Shown here in pieces: positions 34,601 to 46,600 of a DNA stretch of 64,000 nt; the first letter of the stretch is position 1, and every line of letters begins with the position of its first letter. The notes under the pieces were generated by a model. The model saw only the letters and a program-made list of their open reading frames with translations. It did not search any database and had not been told where the DNA came from. The position numbers were made by a program, and so were the translations under genes. The stretch comes from Mermis nigrescens (lineage: Eukaryota; Nematoda; Enoplea; Mermithida; Mermithidae). Where the stretch lies: contig JAVLUZ010000142.1 in NCBI GenBank assembly GCA_036768485.1, positions 20,798,290 to 20,862,289 on the forward strand. The letters run 5' to 3'.

Positions 34601-37600
34601 AAACTCCCACCACATAGCATGTCCCACCCACCAAATATTCCATGTAATAATTATATAAGTATCCCGCCTTTTCGAAAGAAAAAATTCTTCGAATGTCCAT
34701 CTGCTTCGACAAAACAAGAATCCAGAAAACAGTAATACTTACATCGAAAATGTCAACCCTGCGCTACACTAGTGATGGGCTATGCAGAACTGCATGCAAA
34801 TCGACGCGGGCTCCTTTTTTATATTGAATGGCTTTACACCTGGTAATTTTTCATACCTCTTGAGATCAAAAATACTTAATGCGAGACAAACTGCGATTGC
34901 ATTTCAATTAAAATTATCTTCATACGTATGGTCATGGCAATTTTCATCTCCGAAAGCACCCTTTTGACAGCAGAAAATCGGCTGTATCTCAGAGAACATT
35001 GCATAGTGTCTAACATCTCACAAAGATTCTGAAGGAAAACATGTACGAATATTATAAATTCGCTTGAGATCACTGCCTCAAAATGGAAAGCAAAACGAAA
35101 AAAAGGAGCATGCGAGCGAGAACATGAATCGCAATTAATACGTGCGAAGAAGTAGGATCTCCGTTTATGGAACGTGTGGTGAAGTGGGACATTCGAAGAA
35201 GTAGCATAACTAAAAATTAATTTTGAGCCAAAAATGACACACCAGTCGTGTTTACATCGATCGAAAGCCCAAGAAAGGACAAACAATATAGGCTTATTTT
35301 CAATTTTATATGAGGCTACTTTAATACGACTTTATAGCAACAATCTTTGCATAACATTTGTATCAAATTTTTTTGGAACAAAATTTGATACAGGCAATTG
35401 ATAGGCGGAGGATTTTGACTAGATATCACTCCGGAGAAACGAGGAAATTGAAATCACCTGGCTAGTATTGTATAGTAGTGACTCCATATCGCTATATTGC
35501 ATGACTAGCTTTTTATTTTAATTTTTGAATAAATTTCAATGTAAGAAATTCCAGATATTTAGGGGAAACCCGTTTGTAGCCCTATGAATATGCATAGTCT
35601 GAAATGACGATCAACTATGAAAGATTTGCGAATTTATTTTCTATTCAAATCAATTTTGATGCAAAAAAGCAACGGTATGACAAAAGTGACAAACAAGAAA
35701 CAAAATCTGTCCATAAAATTCAATTTTATGCAAATTATTATTTAATTTTAAATTAAACATTAGTTCTAATGTAAATGTATACCAAAGGTGAAGCACTTGT
35801 TCGTTGAGACCTAAGCAGATAAGCGACCGGAATTTAACATCCATTTGAACCTTGCCCAAATCATGCGTAATATCGATATGATGAACACTTTTGTAGAGAA
35901 GTTCCTCCGGAGTCAACACTTTTCCGTCTTCGTCCAAGCGAAAAGTTTGACACAAAATCAATCGACTGTACACAGAACGAAAATCTCTTTTAACCTATAA
36001 AAAATTTGCCAATACCATATTCAGCTTATTTGAAAAAATATGTTTATTTTGATTATTCTTTAGAGGGTTGGAAGGGTTTAATAAAAACTGGACTATATTA
36101 GCAGCACTATTTGACTCGCTGTTTTCAAAAAGCATTCGCTTAAATATCGATGATCACGAGTAAAATCCACTTTTTACATAAAGCTTACTCAAAGCAAAAC
36201 TTTTCTACTATATTTAGCAAGAAAATGAAATTCGTTTCATCATGTGTTATTCCACCAGTATTCTTCGGTCATTATATTGGAATATAACAATCGAAAAACG
36301 TGATATTAACGGGAATCAATTTTTATTATATTAGAGCATACTCGTACATATTCTTGTTCTTTTGCTCTAAAAATCATTTGGTTCATAGCAATATTAAAAC
36401 TGAAAAAAGAATAGAAATAATTTGAAACTGCCACGAGACACGATTGTTCAGATCTTGTTATATTATTAGCTTCATGTAATAATGCAAGTATACAAATAAT
36501 AACTACTTCTTCGTTGGCTAATTCTTGAATGAAAAGCCAAGGATGACAAAGTCCAGTCAGTACTGATTGTCGCTTCATTCCATGGTCAAACACGGCCTTT
36601 AAGCTTGTGCACAAAGTTCCTCTCACTAGATCTGTTACGATCTAAAGATAGAACTATTATTCATTTATCATCAGACTGGAAATAAATAAAGGAAATTATT
36701 TCTTATTTGATTGATCTGATATCTCAGCATGATTGAGAGATATTTTCTACTTACAAAACTATGGATTGTAAACTTTAGCACTGATCTCCGATGACGTTCT
36801 TTTAAATTTCAATACAGACTACCCAGACCAATATTCAGGATTTTGACTAAATGCATCACTTGGCTATTATCAAAATCTTAGTGTAAAGCAAGATTGGTAC
36901 AGAAGCCAACGATCGAGCCAGATTCAGTTCGAATTGATTTGGTGAACAAAGGATTCCATCAAATATTCAAATCGAAATACTAAGTAAGATAATTAGGTTC
37001 AAAATTATAATTAAAATTTTGTACCATTAGCTATAGAAGTTTTTCACAGCAGAATTTTTCATAACGAAATCAGTAGAATTAAAGCTTTCAATCGAAATGG
37101 ATAACAGCCAGTCAGTACAAAAATCATAGACTTTAAATGTTCTTCTCAGCCTTAAATATTTTAAGTTGTACTAATAATCAACAGAGTCAAAATTTTCTAC
37201 AACATGTGCTTAATGAGCAAGATGAAAAGACTGTCGCTTATGATAAAGGAATGTTGAACAACAAGAGTGGAATTATTCTTATTCCGTTTACGAGTATAAG
37301 CAAAACGCTCTTTTAGAGACAACATATTGTAAACAGAGCCATGATCATAATTCAGCTAATTAGGGTAAAGCTTAAAATCAAAAAAATCTAGAAGCAAAGC
37401 AATTTAGTTTTTCCCCAAAGATAGTGCCTATAATTTCATATTGAAATGCCTGTATTCATGTTGAAAACTTTTCGAATAAAATTTCAATCAGAGCGTTGAA
37501 ATTCTCACACAGTTTGCTGCTGAATACCACTAAGAGTGCCAAAATATAAATAGCCAAGATTAATGCTAAAAAAGTCAGAGCGAGCAATAAACGAAGGAAA

Positions 37601-40600
37601 AAATATTCAAATATTACCTAAAACAATATTGTATCTCCCAACGCTTTCACCCTTTTTTGCACGACCATAGCGAATAAGCTTTATAACTTCAGGAACTTTT
37701 GAAAATTCAAAACGCAAAACGACAACTTAATGCATGCAAGCGTTCTGTAGTTAGATTTTGGAGCAATTTTTTTAGCTATTCAAGATTTCTCTGCTGCTAG
37801 AAAACTTGAATTGAAAGATTGCTTCTCATAGTGAAAAATCCCGTAATATAAATCGCCATAAAGCTGAATACAAATATTTCCTGTAAGCATTCAAATTCCT
37901 ATAGTAAAATTTCAATAAGCATATTGGAAAATCGAAAAGACAACTAGAAGGACATTTTGTGTAGGCTTATGAAAATTTAAAATTTTTATCACTTCGTTGA
38001 CCGTATCGTCACCCAGCGACGTGTACTCTTTGCTCCGTTCGTCCAGCAACTCAACAAATTTAGCCGGAAACCATCCTTTCAAGCTGTTCAGCTCACCAAT
38101 CCAACAATGTTCATCTCGCATGGATATCACAGTAATGATATCATTGCGCCTAAGTTACGACGATACAAGTTAAAGAAAAGCGGTATTTGTTGATGCGTAA
38201 ATAATTCAAAATTTATGCTCAGATAACCAATGAAAAATGGTCAACGAGAGATATCATGTCTTTACACGAGGCTTTTGATTTGGAAATTGAAGAAATTTGA
38301 ATGACATTAACAGTATTCGATTGCCCAAATATTTCACAGTCGGTCAAATGTGGATGTCAAAATAAAGTGAAGCCGTAAAATTTTAATTTAAATGTTTCAA
38401 ATTTAAAATCCATTTTCACGAACAGACTTTTTGGAAATACGATTAAATTGACGTATTCGCTATGATTCTTTCTTTTAGGTGATATTCATGTTTCAAAATA
38501 ATAATTACAATAGCACTACACACCATCGTGAAACTCTGTCCTGTATACATGGAAAACTAATTTCAGTGATTGATCGAAGCTAAGTAAAAATGAATTGCCA
38601 AAACTCATTCACACATATCGCTATTTAAGTTTATGGAAAAATAATTTCAGTGATTGATCGAAGCTAAGTAAAAATGAATTATAAGAATCTCATTCACACA
38701 TATCGCTATTTAAGTTTTAAAGGCGTCAAAATATTTTATATACTAGCAAAGAAAAATGCTCCGATGGAACAAAAAAGGGGAATATACTTGGGATTGTGAA
38801 TTATCGAGGATGTAAAAGGAGGGGACTAGGAAAAATCTCCTATGTTATATGCCAAAAATCGCAAAATATGTTGAAATACCAGACTTTCTCTAAACAATGC
38901 AAAAAATCGAAGTATATTCAGCGGCCTCTCAATAGAAATAAACTATTTACCAAAAAATTCATTGAAAAAAACAGCGAATTAGCAATGCAGTAGCTAAGCA
39001 GAATTGAATGAAATAAGTACATATCGATGCATTCAAGACAATCGATGATATTGTTGGTTCAAAGCAGTAGGAAACACGGAAGCTGACGTGCAACAGACCT
39101 TATGTAGATACTCTTTCACACATGTCTACAACAATTGTTTACTAAACTTATACATTTTTCAAAGGCCGCAGAATATACTTCGATTTTTTGCATTGTTTAG
39201 AGAAAGTCTGGTTTTTAATATATTTTGCGATTTTTGGCATATAATATAGGAGATTTTTTCCTAGTCCCCTCCTTTTACATCCTCGATAATTCACAATCCC
39301 AAGTAAATTCCCCTTTTTTGTTCCATCGGAGCATTTTTCTTTGCTAGTACCCTACTTTTAATTAGCAAGATTTGGAAATACAATACTAGATTTCATTTAC
39401 TGTGCGGTTCTTCTAATAATTGAATGGTTTAAACTCTACAAAGCTACTAGTTGTAGAAGAAACAAACATTCTGATTAGTAATTCTTATGTTACGTAGAAC
39501 ATCCTGTAAAGAAATATGCTTCCAAAACTTTCTAGAGCTAAACTTAATTTACATTTTAAACTTTACACAAGAGTGTAAAGAATTTCAGTGGGATTAATAA
39601 TTTCGATATTGCTCTGATATAACGATCAGCATTTATTAAGAAATGAAACCTCTATAATGTTCCTAGAACAAATTAACATTAGGTGTTAATCACTTTACAC
39701 TACTCTTCATGCGCCCCTAGCATACGTATCACATCTGTTTCCATATATATTTTACGACTTTAGGGAAAAAATAAGTTACCGTGAGGCTCTAGAATGGAGC
39801 TTATTATATAGTGTAAACTTTATACTAGCAACGAGTGTAAAGAAGATTTTAGTCGGATTTGTAAATTCGATATTACTCGGATATTAGGATCAACATTCAT
39901 GAAAAAATTACGTCTCCATAACGGTTTAAGGACAAATAGACACAGATGTAAACCACTTTACATCACTATTGAGTGTAAGCGAACGCGCCCAGCTGACGTC
40001 CCTTATTTGATTCCATGTAAGTTTTCAGATTTCGGCAAAAAATTCAGGTTTTCGCAAAGCTCTAGAACGAAGATTAATTAGCAGCGTAAAGCTTTACACA
40101 ACCGCCTAGTGTAAAGAGGATTTTATTCCGATTTGTAAATCTGATATTACTCGGATATTATTACCAACATTTATGAAAAATTTGCATGTCTACAATGGTC
40201 TGAGGACAAGTAAACAATGAGTGTAAACTACTTTACATCACTGTTGGATGTAAACAAACGCGCCTACGTGACGTCTCACGTTTGATTCTTTGGAACTTTC
40301 TAGACTCCAGGAAAAAATTAGGTTTCTGGAATGCTCAAAAACGGAAGATAAATACATATGTAGTGTAAACTTCATGTAAACACCTAGTGTAAAGAAGATT
40401 TTGGTCAGATTCGTAATTTTGATATTGTTCCGATATTACGATTAATATTTATGAAAAAAATTAAGTCTCCATAATGTTCTATGGGCAAACTAACAATAGG
40501 TGTAAACCACTTTACAAAACTGTAAGAGTGTAAACATATGCGCCAGACTGGCATATCAAATTTATTTCCTGGTCCATTTCTAGACTTGATAATCGTGTCC

Positions 40601-43600
40601 CTGACTCATAACCGGAGAAGCAGGCAGAAAAAACAAGACAGAAACGCATTTTAAACACCAAATTTTTGACTTTACACGCGCTAAATATTAATGAATAGAC
40701 AATTTGCTTTGACATGCATGCACCCGATATGAAGCACTTTATTTTTATTCTATTGGACTTATCCCGACTTCTGGACGGAGAAAGTGGCGAACAAAAAACG
40801 CAACAAAAACGTATTTTCCATCATTTAGAACACTGTAAACTTTAAAATTCCGTACCGAACTCCCCAGTGAGTTTAAAGAAATTCGGTTTGGTACAATTTG
40901 TAGCTTTTAAATCTTAGTACATTCCTGGGTGCCAAAATTCTCTTGCAAAAATTATTTGGTATGATTTATTAATCAAAATTCGGAAAAAACGTGTTTTTTC
41001 GCCTATTTTTTACCTCTGATTTCGAACTTTACACCCCCATAAATAACTCAATATTGCGTTTTTTAAATGCGGTTTGCTGCGATGTGTAGCCCCTGAGAGG
41101 CACTTTTATTACTGCTGTATTTAATTTACCCTGACTCATAAGCGGAAAAATTTGGCAGAGTAAATCTTAGTTAAAATTTGTTTTTTACATTATCCACTAG
41201 AGTGTAAACTTTAAACCCCAGGATCTAACTCACCATAGAGCGTAGAAGACTTTGCTTATATGCAGAATGTAGCCCTTGATCCGCTCTACATTTCTGTCAG
41301 AAAACATTTTTAAAAACTCAAAACCGGAGTTAGTATCAGACATAAGCAGGTTGAAAACTCGACCAAAAAGTACTTTTTCACCCCAAGATTTTCGCACTCT
41401 TTACACTGCCATTCGAGAACTAATGCGAATTTCAAAAAAAAAGAAAAATGCCGTTCTGTAAAATTCATCCCTCTATAATCCTATGCTGTTTAATTGTTCG
41501 AGTCATCAATACTCAGTTGCCCACATGCCGCAGTAAAAAGGTCCCAAAATTTGTCTGTTATAACGTTACACAAAAACTTTACACCTTCTTTACACAGTCA
41601 GTTTTGAGTTTCATGAAAAACAAAAAAACACGGGCAGCGAATTTTTTTATTATCTTTCTTTTAAAAAAAACTGCACCTTCCAGAAGTGTCCCGTTATAGC
41701 TGTAGGGGGGTGCACAGGTGTTAGGGGTACCCAAGTATATTATAGGTACGCGCTAACGCGCTACCTATGATTGGTGAAAACTGTTCGCTAAGAAGAAGAA
41801 ACGAATTAGTGCAACAAGTTATGACAGCAAGTTACGCAGCGCTGACATCATTCTTTTCGTACTGAAAACATTTTGGAATTTATACTAAATTATATAAACT
41901 TCCTAAATCGTCCCATAAGCTGCCATCCTAGCTTACCGCTACGGCAAGCAAAATGTTTTGAATTAAAAGCGAAACATACTGCAAATCGCTAAAAAAATCA
42001 AGGAAGATCAAACCAGAAACAAATTTAGTGTTTTTGCCTGAAGCCCAGCTCATCGTCGTCCCGCCTTTCGAAGTCGAGTACGGCCCTTGCCCTTTTTCGT
42101 CGATTTTTCTGGACCACCAAATATGTTTCGTGGTCCGTTGAATGGCTTTCAATTGCGTAGTTTGCCTATGAAAATGGAGAATTTTAATTAAACACTGCTT
42201 TATCCATTCAATGCAAATAACAACGTCAGACAGCGTAAGCAAGTTCTCGATTAATTACATTGTAGACTGTTTAATCACAAATTTTATGAAGAAGGTAGTA
42301 TATTTTTATATTTCATTTGAATTTATATCTGCCGAAATCTTTGGTATTGCGTATAGCGCACATCGATCGATCTGTCAGGCTGCAATCCTAATGTTATTTG
42401 AAGTCCATGCTGCTGTCCGCTTCTAATGCTTCTTACAACTGCGACAAAAATATTTGAAATAAAAACAAGTCAATCCACTTTTTAAAAAAGTCGAAAAAGT
42501 GACTTTAAAACTGAAAACTCTTATCAGAGGCATATTTTGCAATAATGCTCATTCTAAACGGTATGAACGAGCCAAGCGACTATAGTTAAAACGCACCTGC
42601 AAGCAAACTTTTTGATGGGTGATCGGATCCATTGTCATGAAATGTCTGGCAATCTTGAGAATAGCCTCTTTCAAATCGACCATAATTTCGGTTTGCCGAA
42701 CGTTTTTTAGCCTGGCGTCGTACAGATCAGCATGTTCTTGCAAGTTGTCGTAGAAATCTACTTGACCGGATGCCGAACTCTTTGATCGAAAAATATGCGA
42801 GACAAGGGACTGACTGCGTCTCAATCGACGCCTGTAAAGTGAAAAATCGGGAGTATCCGAAAATCAACTTTGTATTTTTTGTGCGATACAATAGCAACAA
42901 TAAATTATCATAATACCTTATTACTGATTGCCGCAGAATTGCCTAACTCTAGAAAACAACAGGAAAAAAGCATTTAGGAATTCGATTTTAAATTTTAGAT
43001 TTCTTTGTCACTTCGCTCTAATCAAAAAAGATTTAGCAAAGTATCTCTTAAATTCTTCAAGTTTTTCAAGAAAATTTTTGGTCTTAGCCAGAATAAAAGT
43101 ACCGCGACGAACATCAAGAAATGAGCCTTTGTCGCAGTGATGTGAGTTCAATTATAAGAACGAACCTTAGATTTTCGATGCTGAGTGTTTATGAACACGA
43201 TCAGTGATAATTTATTTTGTGTATTATAAATAAAATTATTTTTAAGTAAAATAGCGTTCCAGATTAAAAAAGTTAGCCATAACAGAACAGCTGAAGTATA
43301 CAATAAACGTTCTTGACAAAATGTCTTCGTATACTTTTTCAGATGGTAGCGAAACTATGTCTATTCAACCATATACGAATGATGAACAGATTAAGCTGTC
43401 AGACGATCTTATCCTAAAAAATAGAACGGGTAATTCAAATTTTTCTGCGCATTTAGCAGAATCAGTTTTTGATCAAGTAACTGTGACTGACTCAATGGTT
43501 TAGGAAAGCTCGTCGTCTTAACAAAAGTCGGTTACAAGCCAGCTCAGACTTATTTCAAGCAAATCATTGGGACTAAAATCTACGTTTTATAACGAATTAG

Positions 43601-46600
43601 GTATTCGATTAAATCTCTTCAGGATCAAATATTCAAAAAGATATGACCATCACTAAAACGTTGTCAGGCCCTAAATAATCTTGGAAGATTACAAGAAATT
43701 AATAAATATTCATCAATACCGTTATCAATAATTTATTAATCACTGATTTTTATAGGAAGGTCGAAACCTTTATCAAACTTGACATTTTTTCCAGCTAAAT
43801 TATGTGAGTGACTTTTAAGTATGTACATACATGATATTTTACATGTTTAGGTACAAACCTATTCAGTGTCTGCTTTGGCAAATTGATGCAAGGCGTTTGG
43901 TCCACATTACCGACCATCATACCTTGGTCGGTCATCAGGTAAGCTAAATGCTTTTTACGATTTTGAGCTACTGCGGATTCCGATATGCCTGCCGAAACTT
44001 TGCATGCGGCTTCAATAAGTGCATCGGCATCGTCAACCATTGAAGGCAGGTCAGATAATAAATTGAAAATGTCCGCCGAATTCTGCATCGACTTCAATTC
44101 GATTTCTTTCATTTTGAGCATGCCTTAACGATGAAATAAAATGCTCGATTACTCTACGGTCTCGTTAACTGTTATAATGTCATTTTAACCTGCACGCAAC
44201 AGAAGGAATGGGGGATCCCCCACCCAAAATCGGACGTCCCCTCATCCCCCAAAGCCAGAAAATTTTTGACCTCCTCCCCATTTTCGAAAAAATTGAATTT
44301 TTTGGCCGTTTTTGCCCAAAAATTGGAGGTCATACTCCCCTAAAAATGGCCGGGACCCCCCAAATTTCGAGCCGTTACATGTATGAATTTAAATGAATAA
44401 ATTCTTTCAAATATAAAAAAAGAAACTTTTAAATGAAGTTTTCCAAAGCGATGCTTATGGAACATCATCGTTTATCCCAGTGGGTCCCAAATAACTATTC
44501 TGTTTCACATAAGTTTAGGCATTTCTCAAAAGAACTTTTACCGACAGTTAGCTGATCGAATCCGATAACTGCATTGAGCTGATTCTTAATTACCATGAAC
44601 TTCCGCTTTACCCGATCAAAATTCTTGAAATTCGAGCCCAAGCGTATGTGAAACAATCCGCATATGTTTTTTCAAGCCTAATAGCTGCATTAGTAATAGG
44701 TTGAGAATAAGTTTTTAATAATAATTTGATGATTGACGCCCAAAGTGTGAAATCATCGAAATATTATAATTTAATTATAATTAAAAGATGCGGAGATCTT
44801 AAAGAAGCGCTCCCTATAGGAACTCATAAGAATAAAAAAGCGTTTATATATAACTAAACATTTGGTATACGAATAGTGCAATATTATAAATTAGGCTCCT
44901 ACCTAACGCAATTTTGAACAGCGCCGTTGAGCCTTCGAGTAAAAAAATATCCCAAACTCTTAAAATTATTCTGACATGTAGTACGGATGAAAACAACGTC
45001 AAGAACCAATTCAAGCTAATCAAAGACAATTCGATGTCATGGTCCTTTAAAAGCTGATCAATACAAGGCAAGAGCTTTGATATAAATTGGCGGAACACTC
45101 TTTGATCTGCTTGTACGCCTAACAAGGAGTGCGTGAAATAGCTTGAAGGCAATAGGTCTTCAATAATGGTTACCATGAGCCAGAAAGCGTCTTCTTCTTC
45201 GGTAAACAGCAGCAAAGTACCAGCAATGACACCCATACCCTTGAATTATCAGAGAAAATAATGTGTTTGATATTGGTATTGATTCAATAAAAAAGTAAGG
45301 CGAAAATAAATAACTTTTCGCACTAGTAGTAATCAGACGCGCACTGGGGGTTTGGGGTCCACCTATAGAGGAAAAAAGGCGCGATCAAGGCAAAAGTGAA
45401 TGAAAATCAAAAGTTTTCGGCAAAAAGTGCCTGAAATTGGCCAGAAACTGTGGATTAATGTAGTTTTTGCACTATTTTAGTCTTTATATTAGTTTTTGAG
45501 GTAATTCTAGCCCAAAAAACCATGTAGGATGACCCTAGACCGGCCAAGCTGTGCATCTGCTATAACAACTCTTTACTAACATCCGTACACTTTCTTGTTC
45601 GTTTTTCAAATGGGAAATTCAGTAATTAAAAAAATTAATTAAGCTGAAATGATTTTGAATAAAATACGCTTAAAAGGTATCTTAGGTATGAACACATAAT
45701 CTTATTTTAGCGGAATGTTGCGATCCGTTCAAATTTAATGAAATCAAAAAAGTGCAGTCTAAGCAAAATGATCTTTGTTATTAAATTTTATCACATTAAG
45801 TACCTACTGTAGTTCGCATGGGATACATTATCGTCAGGAATTTCGGACAGATACTGACGACATTTTAAGAAATTTACTCTTCAACTACGATCCTTTAATG
45901 AGCAGTGGAGTGGTCGTTTAGCATTATGAATGCTGAGCATACATGGGCAGCAGCTAAAATCTGGGCGGGTGTCCGATGAAGCAAAACCGCCAAAAATAGC
46001 ACAAAGATGTCATTCAGGATTCAGGGGAGGGGGTTATCGATTTTAAGGGGTTTTCAGATTCTGGGGTGTGAAACCCCAAATCCTTCCACCTTCACCAAGC
46101 CCATGTGTGATGCTAAGGCACTGTCATTCGGGGAATGGGAGTTCGAAATTTTTCAACATTATTAAAAATTAGTCAAATTACAACCGTAAAAAAACATTTG
46201 ACGACTATGAGAGGGGATGCAAATTTTCATTGGAGGTTAAAAGTTTTCTGAGTGGGAAATAGAACTTCAATGCTTAAATGAAGGTCAGCCTGCTTTGTAA
46301 GCTCTGTTCAGAAGAAACTCCGCGAAAATTATACAGCACAGAGTCTAATGAGCGAAGACGCTAAATAACACATTATTCATAATTAACTTATCGATAGTTG
46401 ATGATATTTCTTGTAGGATTTCATCAAGTCCAAAGTCTACAAAGCGACTAATGATAAAACACTCGCATATTGAAAATTCGCAAATTCGATTCATTGAGCG
46501 ATATGACAAAATAAGTGATATGAAGACTTAAAAGTGCAACAACCGTCCGTTTAAAATTCAAGAAAATGCCGCTAATTATGTTGAAAGCAATTCACACGCT

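Noticed and set aside
34876..35286. Minus-strand ORF of 136 codons
   Set aside because: It covers the right arm and middle of a foldback minisatellite within the last SGSM3-like intron; no domain recognised.
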